Source: Craterilacuibacter sinensis
GTDB lineage: Bacteria > Pseudomonadota > Gammaproteobacteria > Burkholderiales > Chromobacteriaceae
NCBI RefSeq assembly: GCF_009831765.1
Contig: NZ_WSSB01000002.1
Coordinates: 44,577 to 108,576 of the forward strand
Direction of reading: 5' to 3'
DNA: 64,000 nt
Positions 1-8,700 of the stretch are shown here, piece after piece (the stretch's first letter is position 1; every line of letters begins with the position of its first letter). Under the pieces are notes generated by a model. It made no database searches and was not told where the DNA came from. It saw nothing but the letters and a program-made list of their open reading frames with translations. A program made the position numbers and the translations under genes.

Positions 1-686
1 TGCACACGGGTCATATAAAGCACATCGATTTCCGGAATGACTTCTTCCAGGCTGCTGACCAGAGTGTACTTGATACCCTTTTCATCCAGCTCTTCGCAAA
101 TGTAGTCCGGCATAGCCAGGGCTTCCGGCGCCACAAAATAGAAATTGGCATTGAACAGCGATAACGCCTGGGTCAGCGAATGCACCGTGCGGCCATATTT
201 GAGGTCACCGACAAAAGCGACGGTCAGATTTTCCAGCGTACCTTGGGTTTCATAGATAGAAAACAGGTCAAGCAGGGTCTGGGTCGGGTGCTGGTTGGAG
301 CCGTCGCCACCATTAATGATGGGTACCGGAGAAAATTCACTGGCCAGACGGGCTGCGCCTTCTTTCGGATGGCGCATCACGACTGCATCGCTATAGTCGC
401 CGATGATCTTCAGCGAGTCGGCCAGGGTTTCACCCTTCTTGGCCGAGGTATTGCCGCCATCGGCAAAGCCGATGATATTGCCGCCCAGACGCTGGACTGC
501 CGTTTCAAACGACAAGCGGGTGCGAGTGGATGGCTCGAAGAAGCAGCTGGCAATCAGTTTGCCTTGCAAGAGATCATTACGCGGCTCGCGCTTAAGCCGG
601 CCTGCGGTTTCCACGACAAGCTCCAGCTCCTGACGGGTAAAGTCCGGAATAGAGATAATGTGTTTGCGGTAGAGCGTATTTGTCAT
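1..686 (-). CDS. pyrB: Aspartate carbamoyltransferase catalytic subunit (partial, C-terminus outside window)
   Basis: This enzyme joins carbamoyl phosphate to aspartate, the committed step of pyrimidine synthesis in the cytosol. The first 228 codons are present and the gene leaves through the left edge. Visible motifs are the carbamoyl-phosphate loop FEPSTRTR (residues 50-57), [29 protein letters not shown] and [11 protein letters not shown]. The sequence resembles the enterobacterial PyrB type that assembles with a regulatory PyrI chain, so pyrI may follow just beyond the edge (inference). The ATG shares its bases with the stop of an upstream leader reading frame (ATGA). A terminator-like hairpin lies about 40 bases upstream, which suggests attenuation by UTP supply. 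Confidence 0.97.
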   Translation of the reverse strand, partial: MTNTLYRKHIISIPDFTRQELELVVETAGRLKREPRNDLLQGKLIASCFFEPSTRTRLSFETAVQRLGGNIIGFADGGNTSAKKGETLADSLKIIGDYSDAVVMRHPKEGAARLASEFSPVPIINGGDGSNQHPTQTLLDLFSIYETQGTLENLTVAFVGDLKYGRTVHSLTQALSLFNANFYFVAPEALAMPDYICEELDEKGIKYTLVSSLEEVIPEIDVLYMTRV

Positions 687-874
687 GGTATGGCTCCTGT
701 TCCTGTCGTTTTGATGTTATTAGATGAAAAAAAAGCTCCTGAATAATCAGGAGCTTTTTTTAAAAAAATAATATGTCTGCTCGGGCAGCAGTGGCGCGAC
801 AAAGAAAACAGCAACAGCGCGGTTGACCGCGTTGATTTGCTGAATAATTTCCTGCTTATATGCCACTTTTTCAT
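683..874 (-). CDS. Putative pyrB leader peptide, 63 aa, translationally coupled to pyrB
   Basis: A short reading frame starts at an ATG directly behind GGAGG (one base spacing, which is tight). It runs through the attenuator hairpin and stops in an ATGA overlap with pyrB. Its codons across the hairpin spell SGAFFSS, reminiscent of the GAFF stretch in the enterobacterial PyrL leader. In the pyrBI attenuation model, a ribosome following the polymerase closely prevents hairpin formation when UTP is low. Here the frame covers both the U-rich tract and the hairpin, so the same logic would work. The frame extends further upstream without a convincing start. Treat it as a leader by position, not as a functional protein. 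Confidence 0.6.
   Translation of the reverse strand: MKKWHISRKLFSKSTRSTALLLFSLSRHCCPSRHIIFLKKAPDYSGAFFSSNNIKTTGTGAIP
727..762 (-). terminator. Attenuator hairpin of the pyrB leader
   Basis: A perfect 9-bp stem AGCTCCTGA/TCAGGAGCT with a 4-base loop (743-746) is flanked by runs of A and T, so it reads as an intrinsic terminator on the minus strand with a U tract. Just ahead of it in transcription order is another U-rich stretch (762-775), as expected for a UTP-sensitive pause. It ends about 40 bases before the pyrB ATG. Confidence 0.8.
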
Positions 875-1252
875 GCCTCCGAACAAACCGCGCAATTCTA
901 ATCGTAGTTGTCGAAATGAAGAAGCCCCATGTCGCATCAACGACAAAACAAGACCAAAAAACAACAAATCAATACGGATTTTGGCATGAAAATGCAGATA
1001 ATTTAAAAATTTAAAACTCAAAATCCGAAAATCGGCTAAAGCCAGCAATTTTCACCCCGCCAACCCAACGACTTAACATCAAAAAATATGCTGGAGCCAA
1101 ACAAAAGCACGCAGATTTTATAGCAAGAAAAAATGGCCTTCTTGCAAGCCGATGCAAAGAACCGCCAGGTCAGCCCAGGCTTGATGCCAACACGGAGAGA
1201 CCGCGCATTATCATCGGAAAAACCGGATAAGCATTCAAAAACCCAACAAAAC
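875..1252. other. Intergenic region upstream of the pyrB leader
   Basis: I see no gene here. The stretch around 1000-1050 is rich in A/T runs and is the likely place for the pyrB promoter on the minus strand, but I cannot assign -35/-10 boxes with confidence. Confidence 0.5.
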
Positions 1253-1281
1253 AGCCCGGCAAGTCTAGCCTGCCGGGCTGC
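1253..1281 (-). terminator. Terminator of pckG
   Basis: Inverted repeat AGCCCGGCA/TGCCGGGCT with a 9-base loop, followed on the minus strand by TGTTTTGTT, 60 bases after the pckG stop. Confidence 0.7.
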
Positions 1282-1341
1282 TGGATTCAGACGAAAATCA
1301 TATTAAAGCCTGACATAAAATCCGCCTTGCACGGATGAAAA

Positions 1342-3165
1342 TCAGCCCTCAAGAACCGCGCTCAAACGGACACGCTGCTCGGCCAGACTCGCTGGCAACC
1401 TGTCGGCCAGTTTGGCCAGCCAGTCACCATGCGCCGCAACCTCCTTACGCCAAGCCTCGGTATCCAACTTCATCAGGTCGGTAAACTGCTCGCGGCTGAC
1501 TTCATCCAGACCGCTCCAGTCCAGATCGTCATAGCTTGGCATCCAGCCCAGTACGCTTTTCTCGGCCTTGGCGGTTCCTTGCACCCGACCGACGATCCAT
1601 TCCAGCACCCGCATGTTTTCACCGAAACCTGGCCACAGGAAACGGCCGTTTTCATCCACGCGGAACCAGTTCACACAGAAAATAGCCGGCGCCTGCTCCA
1701 GTTCCCCCCCCACCTTCAGCCAATGGTTGAAGTAATCCCCCATGTGGTAGCCACAGAAAGGCAGCATGGCGAAAGGATCGCGTCGGGTCTGACCTTGTGC
1801 GCCCATGGCAGCGGCCGTAGTCTCCGACCCCATGGTTGCCGCCATATATACCCCCTCGCTCCAGCCAGTCGCTTCAAACACCAACGGCACGGTAGACGAG
1901 CGGCGGCCGCCAAAGATAAAGGCCGAGATAGGTACACCAGCGGCATCATTCCACGCCGGGTCCAGCGAAGGACACTGGGTGGCGGAAACGGTAAAGCGCG
2001 AATTGGGATGGGCAGCCTTGCGTCCGGTCGCCTTGGCGATTTCCGGTGTCCAATCCTGGCCCTGCCAGTCGGTCAGATGCGCAGGGACATCCTTGCTCAT
2101 GCCTTCCCACCACACATCCCCATCATCGGTCAGCGCGACATTGGTAAAGATTACATTCTGCTGCAACATGGCCATGGCATTAGGATTGGACTTGACCGAG
2201 GTGCCAGGCGCCACGCCGAAGTAACCGTTTTCCGGATTGATGGCATACAGCTTGCCATCGCTACCCGGCTTGATCCAAGCAATATCATCCCCTACCGTGG
2301 TGACTTTCCAGCCCTGATAAGCCGCCGGCGGAATCAGCATGGCAAAGTTGGTTTTGCCGCAGGCGCTGGGGAATGCGGCTGCCACATAAGACTTTTCACC
2401 CTTGGGGCTTTCCACACCCAGAATCAGCATATGCTCGGCCAGCCAGCCCTGGTCGCGCCCCATGGTGGAGGCAATGCGCAGCGCAAAGCACTTCTTGCCC
2501 AGAAGAGCATTGCCGCCATAACCCGAGCCATAGGACCAGATCTCGCGCGTCTCGGGGAAATGGACGATGTACTTGGTATCAGGATTGCAAGGCCATGGTT
2601 TGTCGGCCTCTCCGGCAGCCAGCGGTGCACCGACGGTGTGAATGCATGGTACATAGTCGCCATTTTCACCAAGCACGTCGTACACCGCCCGTCCCATGCG
2701 CGTCATGATGCGCATCGAGGCCACCACATAAGGCGAATCGGTCAGCTCGATTCCGACATGCGCAATCGGCGAGCCTAGCGGCCCCATGCTGAACGGAATC
2801 ACATACAAGGTACGGCCACGCATGCAGCCGGCAAACAAGCCTTGTAATGTGCCGCGCATTTCATCCGGATCCATCCAGTTATTGTTCGGGCCTGCATCTG
2901 CCTTATTTGCGGCACAGACATAGGTGCGATCTTCCACGCGCGCCACGTCGGACGGATCAGAAAAAGCAGCATAGCTATTGGGCCGCTTTTCCGGGTTGAG
3001 GCGAGTCAGCGTACCGGCCGCGACCATCTGCTCCAGCAGCAAAGCATTTTCCTGTTCGGAGCCATCTACCCAGTGGATAGCATCCGGCTGGGTCAGCTCG
3101 GCCACTTTGGCAACCCAGGCAAGCAGACCTGCATGTTTGATGTAATCGGGAGCAGTGGACTGCAT
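1342..3165 (-). CDS. pckG: Phosphoenolpyruvate carboxykinase (GTP)
   Basis: This cytosolic enzyme interconverts oxaloacetate plus GTP with PEP plus GDP and CO2, linking the TCA cycle to gluconeogenesis. The 607-residue length matches the GTP-dependent family, not the shorter ATP-dependent one. The P-loop with the reactive cysteine ([13 protein letters not shown]), FGGRRSS and the C-terminal [13 protein letters not shown] block are visible. I chose the ATG at 3165, preceded by AGAGGTG; the frame stays open 41 codons further without a ribosome site. It is transcribed away from a small HTH regulator across a 524-base spacer full of TGTAT motifs, so that regulator is a candidate controller (inference). 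Confidence 0.97.
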   Translation of the reverse strand: MQSTAPDYIKHAGLLAWVAKVAELTQPDAIHWVDGSEQENALLLEQMVAAGTLTRLNPEKRPNSYAAFSDPSDVARVEDRTYVCAANKADAGPNNNWMDPDEMRGTLQGLFAGCMRGRTLYVIPFSMGPLGSPIAHVGIELTDSPYVVASMRIMTRMGRAVYDVLGENGDYVPCIHTVGAPLAAGEADKPWPCNPDTKYIVHFPETREIWSYGSGYGGNALLGKKCFALRIASTMGRDQGWLAEHMLILGVESPKGEKSYVAAAFPSACGKTNFAMLIPPAAYQGWKVTTVGDDIAWIKPGSDGKLYAINPENGYFGVAPGTSVKSNPNAMAMLQQNVIFTNVALTDDGDVWWEGMSKDVPAHLTDWQGQDWTPEIAKATGRKAAHPNSRFTVSATQCPSLDPAWNDAAGVPISAFIFGGRRSSTVPLVFEATGWSEGVYMAATMGSETTAAAMGAQGQTRRDPFAMLPFCGYHMGDYFNHWLKVGGELEQAPAIFCVNWFRVDENGRFLWPGFGENMRVLEWIVGRVQGTAKAEKSVLGWMPSYDDLDWSGLDEVSREQFTDLMKLDTEAWRKEVAAHGDWLAKLADRLPASLAEQRVRLSAVLEG

Positions 3166-3689
3166 GTAACACCTCTGTTTAATGAGTCGAATATTTAATT
3201 TGGCTATGCGATTTTCACAGATTTGCAATCCAGCGTCTCGACAATCTGTCATCAGCATAGCCGCATTGCGTTTTTGCCCACACAACAAGTAGCGTCCATG
3301 GCTTTAGCTGGCTGCTTTGCTTGACACAAAACAACAGAAGCATTTTAACTGCACAAAACAAACCCTAAACACCTAACCCATAAACATAATCCATACTGTA
3401 TTTAGCCAGCGCCCTTGGGAACAGATCTATGATGCGATACCGTGCTGACACAGTTTGTATTATTACGTGTGTATTGTATGATTAATTAAATCTGGCAATC
3501 TACCCCTGTAGCATTGTATTATTTCACCGCTTCGCACAAATCATACACATAACAACACACTTACAACCCATTGATACACAACAAATCATACAGGGATTAC
3601 CGTTAATCAGGACTGTATCTATTTGCATTCATACATACATCGCAAACAATTCACACACTACGCTGTATGCATGTATGAATTAGGGGTGT
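3166..3689. promoter_or_regulatory. Divergent promoter region between pckG and the HTH gene
   Basis: AT-rich spacer without a gene. Its right 300 bases hold the TGTAT/ATACA array listed separately. It must carry the promoters of both flanking genes. Confidence 0.6.
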
Positions 3690-3697
3690 ATGATACA
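3397..3697. repeat. Array of 15 TGTAT/ATACA motifs, probable operator cluster
   Basis: The pentamer TGTAT or its complement starts at 3397, 3456, 3470, 3475, 3515, 3543, 3574, 3588, 3614, 3631, 3635, 3664, 3672, 3687 and 3693. Longer forms TGTATGAT/ATCATACA occur four times and TGTATGAA/TTCATACA twice. The last pair forms the palindrome TGTATGATACA at 3687-3697, over the first possible start of the HTH gene. About one pentamer hit would be expected by chance in this length. Confidence 0.7.
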
Positions 3698-4118
3698 AAC
3701 CATAATGAACCCGAGTGAGACCACCATGACTGTTCTGCCTGTCCTTGAGAGCCCGGACTTCCCGTCAGCACTGAAAAACCTGCGCAAGGAATTACAGCTC
3801 TCGCGTACAGCCCTGGCCGACAAGGTAGGTTTGTCTACTGCAGCAATCCAGCGCTACGAGGCAACAGACAACAGCCACATCAAACCCAGCCCTCAGGCAT
3901 ACGAACGCCTGGTTCGCGTTCTGGCCGAATTGCAGGTCAAATCCACTGTGCAGCCTGCCGTACGGATGCGTCCGGCACCGGCCATGATGGATCCGCTACC
4001 CCAGACCGAACTGGCTACCCCTGTCTTACCGGCCATCCTGCTAACCGACGCGACACTGGAACAACTGATTGCCCGGGCCAAGATACTGGGTGCAAAGAAA
4101 GTCACCATCGAGTTCTGA
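3690..4118 (+). CDS. Small XRE-type helix-turn-helix DNA-binding protein
   Basis: A 142-residue protein at most, with one lambda-repressor-like HTH domain: LRKELQLSRTALADKVGLS and TAAIQRYE (about residues 29-57). A proline/alanine-rich linker and a C-terminal segment ending AKKVTIEF follow. No sensor domain is recognisable. Starts at 3690, 3705 and 3726 are possible. The first has AGGGG three bases ahead but lies inside the palindrome TGTATGATACA, so 3726 may be the real start. The dense motif array immediately upstream suggests autoregulation and perhaps control of the divergent pckG (inference). The regulated pathway cannot be read from the sequence. Confidence 0.8.
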   Translation: MIQTIMNPSETTMTVLPVLESPDFPSALKNLRKELQLSRTALADKVGLSTAAIQRYEATDNSHIKPSPQAYERLVRVLAELQVKSTVQPAVRMRPAPAMMDPLPQTELATPVLPAILLTDATLEQLIARAKILGAKKVTIEF

Positions 4119-4166
4119 GGCTAAGGTCTACACTCTTAAGCATATTGATGATGTGTAGGAATAGCT

Positions 4167-4673
4167 GTGAGCATCAAATTTGGCAAATTGGATTTTATTG
4201 CCGCTATACGCATCATGCTGTTGGTCATGCTGACTGGCGCTTGCGGCTATGTGCTTGGCGGAAAGATACCCGGTGCTTCAGCCGAGATAGGCCGTTTATG
4301 GGCAGTCATTTCCGGCATAGTGGTCTTGCAGGCGACAAGTGACGAGACCATCAAGGCCGCCAGCAAACGGGTGCTGGGTACCCTGATTGGTGCCACCGTG
4401 GGCTGGCTTTATCTGATTCTGCTGCCTAATAACTGGGCTGCAGGTTTTGTCTGTGTATTTCTGACGATATTACTCAGCCAGCTGCTAAGCGTACCGGACA
4501 ACGGCCGTCTGGGTTGCGTCACCGTACTGGTAGTACTGGTCATTTCAGCCGTCCATCCCGGGCTGCCCCCGCTGGTCAACGCCAGCCTGCGCTTTTTCGA
4601 AGCCGCGATAGGTTCAGGTATTGCCTTGTTGCTGGCCTGGCTATGGCCACACCCGGATATGGCCAGACCCTGA
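4167..4673 (+). CDS. FUSC/aromatic-acid-exporter-like small membrane protein
   Basis: A 168-residue integral membrane protein with four to five hydrophobic helices. The segment ATSDETIKAASKRVLGTLIG resembles the start of the FUSC (fusaric acid resistance/aromatic acid exporter) membrane domain, where an RxxGTxxG signature closes a helix. Full FUSC proteins are several times longer and carry a cytosolic half, so this is a single-domain relative whose substrate is unknown. Translation starts at a GTG with AGGA six bases ahead. It follows the HTH gene by 48 bases on the same strand and could be co-transcribed with it. Confidence 0.6.
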   Translation: MSIKFGKLDFIAAIRIMLLVMLTGACGYVLGGKIPGASAEIGRLWAVISGIVVLQATSDETIKAASKRVLGTLIGATVGWLYLILLPNNWAAGFVCVFLTILLSQLLSVPDNGRLGCVTVLVVLVISAVHPGLPPLVNASLRFFEAAIGSGIALLLAWLWPHPDMARP

Positions 4674-4680
4674 CTGACTG

Positions 4681-4872
4681 TCAGCGCCTGCTGTTCCAGT
4701 TATGAATCGCTTCTTTCTTGTTGTCCGCTTGGGCGCCGATGCCGGTGCAATTGCCTTGACCTATATACTCCATACACTGCACCCAGAAACGGTGTGAACC
4801 CGCCTTGACCAGCTCGGCGCGCGAGCCGCATTTATTGCATGGTTTGATCACAGTGGTGTTAGTTTCCGTCAT
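4681..4872 (-). CDS. Lar-like zinc-ribbon protein, 63 aa
   Basis: A small soluble protein with a CNKCG knuckle near the N-terminus and a second cysteine pair region (VQCMEY...GNCTG), then a DNKKEAIHNWN tail. This pattern, with a C-terminal AIxxWN motif, resembles the Lar (restriction alleviation) family of short zinc-binding proteins often carried by phages. The function here is unknown. The ATG at 4872 is preceded by AAAGAG; another ATG lies six bases upstream. It stands alone, convergent with the FUSC-like gene (8 bases between stops). Confidence 0.6.
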   Translation of the reverse strand: MTETNTTVIKPCNKCGSRAELVKAGSHRFWVQCMEYIGQGNCTGIGAQADNKKEAIHNWNSRR

Positions 4873-4933
4873 GGTCATCTCTTTTCGGTTCGCTAGATCA
4901 GGATCATAGCGTATGACCACGCTTGACCCGCTT

Positions 4934-5554
4934 TCATTTCAAGCCAAAGTTAAGCAATAGGGAAATGGCAGTTGCAAACATTACCGCGGCAATCACACCA
5001 TCCAGAATGCGCCAGCTGGCCGGCTTGGCAAAATAAGGTGCCAGCCGTCCGGCTAAAAATCCTACCGTAGAGAACCACAAGACGGAGGCAAGCAATGCGC
5101 CTCCGATAAAGGACAGTCGCCCGGCCTCGCCGTAAGCGGCAGACAAGCCGCCAATCAATACCACGGTATCCAGCCACACATAAGGGTTGAGCAAGGTCAG
5201 TAGTAAAACACTACGAATAGCACCGCGCCGCTCATGCACGATGTCACCCTCCAGCGAGGAAGCCTGTGGTTGCAACGACGAGCGCAAAGCGCGTAACCCA
5301 AGCCAGGCAATAAACCCGGCACCCAGCCAGCTGACAATGGTGATAAACCCCGGAATAGCAGCCAGCAAGGTACCGATGCCCAACACCCCCAGACTGATCA
5401 GCAGCACATCGCAGACAATGCAGATTACAACGATAGGCAAGATATGACGGCGGGCAATACCCTGCCGGATCACATAAGCATTTTGTGGTCCGATGCCGAT
5501 AATCTGACCGGCAGCCAGCGCAAATGCGGACAGGAAAACATTGATATTAAACAT
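4934..5554 (-). CDS. LysE/ArgO-type amino-acid exporter
   Basis: A 206-residue inner-membrane protein with six predicted helices. The family signature GIGPQNAYVIRQG lies in the first loop, and LLNPYVWLDTVVLIGG sits in the middle helix. It is closest to the LysE/ArgO branch, which exports basic amino acids (arginine, lysine or toxic analogues). The ATG at 5554 gives the usual LysE start; an in-frame TTG 15 bases upstream is an alternative. No LysG/ArgP-type regulator is adjacent. This is the first of three LysE-superfamily exporters in the window. Confidence 0.9.
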   Translation of the reverse strand: MFNINVFLSAFALAAGQIIGIGPQNAYVIRQGIARRHILPIVVICIVCDVLLISLGVLGIGTLLAAIPGFITIVSWLGAGFIAWLGLRALRSSLQPQASSLEGDIVHERRGAIRSVLLLTLLNPYVWLDTVVLIGGLSAAYGEAGRLSFIGGALLASVLWFSTVGFLAGRLAPYFAKPASWRILDGVIAAVMFATAISLLLNFGLK

Positions 5555-5713
5555 AACTGGCCGCCACAATTAAACCATAAGCATACATCTTAACCATACA
5601 AATAAAACAATATCCGCCCTGCTTTGCCACCTGCTTCTCCTGATAGAAGCGCATCTCTGAAACAGGTGCTGCGCTAGAATAGCCGGCACCATCCTCCCGC
5701 CACTTACCATTCA

Positions 5714-8700
5714 ATGCAGATTACGACCGAAGCGTTTGCCCTGCAGCCGCATAACTCCCGTACCATTTTGCGCGCATTGGCCCTGTACAGGCAGCCCTGT
5801 ACCCGCACCACCTTGGGCAAGCTGCTGGCCAGCCTTAATTGGAACGATGACGAGAGCCGGCGTTTCAAGATGAATACGCTGCAGGAAACGCTTACGCTAT
5901 TGCGTGAGCAAGGCTGGGTAGAAGAACTGCCCAACCGCACCGGTTACTGGCAACTCGCGGTCGAGATCATCACTGCGGCTTACCTCGACATGCTGGATAG
6001 TGCGCCTGCCCGCGATTTGCAACAGGCACTGCTGGATGTGCATGAATTAGGAGAACTCAGCTTACGGATGTGGCGGCCCTATTTCTCCAGCCCGGAAATT
6101 GCCGTCAGCGTGCTGCGGCTGGAACTGTATAGTGGCAGCAACCCGCAACGCATGCACAGCTTCGAGTCCTGGTGCCGTAGTAGCGACGATTGGGAGGCGC
6201 TGCTGCAATCGGCGGGACTGGATGACTTCGACCCCATGCTGTTTAAACGCCTGCACCCGCAGATGCAGGCCCATCTGGCCACAGTCGCGCTATTGCGCCT
6301 GCAACTGGGATGGGATGAGCGCTATGGAGAAATGCCACAACTGGCACAGGCATTGCTGGATCGGGGTCATCATGCCGGCCCGCTGCCCCAAGCCCTGATC
6401 GAATACGCCATTCTGTCCGGCCAGCCACAGCGGGTGGAAGCCATCATCAGTCAGGTTGACCAGGCTCAAAGCGCCTACCAGAACACATGGCCGGGCTATA
6501 TCGCCTGCGCCCGTGCCGCCGTGGCGGCTACGCACGGACAATGGGCCAGCGCACAACAGGGCTTCGAGCAGGGCCTGGCTCTACTGAGAAAAGCCAACGG
6601 GCGGCGCAAACAACTGATACACGACACCATCGCCTGGCTCTATCCGCTGTCCTTGATGGCGCAGCAGACACCGGCCCAGCTGGAGCTGGCGCGCAAGTTC
6701 TGCGCCGCCGAAGCCGGCAGCAAGAATCCGGGAAACGACAGCCACTGGGGGGTACTGTGCAACGCCGTCCGTATCCGCTTGGGCGAGTTGCCGCGTGCGG
6801 CCTGCTCTTTCAGCCTGCAAAGCTCGCAATATTACTACCACGATGTCGATTTCTGGCGCTTACTGGCGCGCGTCTGGTTGCTGGAACCAGGCAAGACTCT
6901 CTCTTTGACCGATGCCGAAAAAGAAGCCGTTGCGCTGGTGCATGCCCTGCTCAAGAGCTGTGGCCTTAACTGGATGGTGGAACAGCTGAATGCCGCACGG
7001 GCACACAGCCATGGACAATCGGTAAGCAGCCCGTTTTTTGCCGGCCAGCGTAATGAAAGCTGGCGTATCACGCTGGCCGCGCTGACGGCCCTGGGCAATA
7101 GCACGGCCAACACCACGACCGACACCAGCACGCGCCTGATCTGGCAGATTGAGCTTGGCGACAATGACGAGGTGCGCGCCATCACGCCGCTTGAGCAAAA
7201 ACAGGGGGTACGCGGCTGGGGTAAGCCCAAGGCGGCGCCCTTGTCGCGACTGGCCAAGGACGAAAAACTGCCGCCAGAAGACCTGCGCGTCGTCCGCGCC
7301 ATCCGCAAGGCCTACGGCAATACCCTGTATCTGGACCTGGCCAGCGCCATCGTGGCCCTGGTCGGCCACCCCATGATCGAGCTTTCCGATGCACCCGGGC
7401 AAAACATCGAGCTGATAGAGGCCATGCCGCAACTGGAAGTCGTCGAGCTCAATGGCGAACTCAAGATCAAGGTCATACCCGCCATGCGCCCGTCGCCACT
7501 CTCGCAAAACTCCTACCTGACAGCGGTGCAAGAAAAAGAGCATGAGGCGCTCAGGCTGATTAGCGTACTGCGCGATTCATCGACCCGCGCGCGGCTGGTC
7601 CGCTTTACCCCCGAACAACAGCGTGCCGCACAGCTAGTAGGAACAGGACTGAGCCTGCCAGCTCAGGCACGCGAGGAATTGCAACAGGCACTGACGGGGC
7701 TGGCCGGTCATTTTCAGGTTGAAGGCAATCAGATTGATGCGGCACGCGAAACCGTTGCCGATGCGCGCTTGCGCGCCGAACTCTCGCCCAAGGATGACGG
7801 TCTGGTGCTGCGTCTGGTCGCGGCTCCGCTGGGCGAAGCCGGCCCACGACTGATACCGGGCCATGGGCGCGCCCAGCTGATTACCCGTCTGGGCGGTGAG
7901 GCGCTCAGTGCCAGCCGCAACCTGAAAGCCGAAGCCAGGCATCTGGATGAGGTACTGGCCGCCGCCGACATGCTGGACCCGCTGCCGAGCAAAGCACCAC
8001 AGGAATGGGAGATTGCTGCGCCGGACGACGCACTGGCACTATTGGCCATACTGCCGGAACTGCCGCAAATCGCCGGCATAGACTGGCCGCGCGGCAAAGC
8101 CATACGTGTAGCGACCCTGCATCCTGCTGCAGTCAAAATCAGCGTCAGTAGCGGGCAGAACTGGCTGGCTCTGCAAGGCGAAGCCAGCATAGACGAGCAG
8201 TTGGTGCTGTCGTTATCGACCCTGCTCGAGTTTGCCAAGACAGAAAACCGCTTTGTCGCGCTGGGCGATGGCCAGTATCTGACGCTGACGCAGGAATTAC
8301 GCACGCGGCTGGCGGAAATCGCCACCGTCGCCGACATCCACAAGGACGAAGCGCGCATACCGCAACTGGCAACGCAATGGCTGGATCATGCACTGGACGG
8401 GCTGGACATCACCACGGATCCGGCCTTCAGTGAACGCTTGCAACGCCTGAGTGCCGCCAGCGACAGCAAGCCCGCCTTGCCCGGCGGCTTGCAGGCCGAA
8501 CTGCGTGACTACCAGCACGATGGCTATCAATGGATTATGCGTCTGGCCGCCTCCGGTTTCGGTGCCTGCCTGGCCGACGATATGGGTCTGGGTAAAACGC
8601 TACAGGCGCTGGCCGTCTTGCTGGCGCGCGCCAAAGACGGCCCGGCGCTGGTCGTCGCCCCCACTTCGCTAACCGGAAACTGGCAAGCCGAAGCACGGCG

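Noticed and set aside
875..1048. Upstream extension of the pyrB leader frame to 121 residues
   Set aside because: The longer frame has no credible start or ribosome site. Only the shorter 63-residue version from 874 has a GGAGG.
1429..2778. 449-residue frame opposite pckG
   Set aside because: It is a shadow of the high-GC pckG gene on the other strand, with no recognisable motif and no ribosome site.
3166..3288. Longer N-terminus of PEP carboxykinase starting at 3288
   Set aside because: The 41 extra residues have no family match, and the ATG at 3165 has a good ribosome site and gives the standard length.
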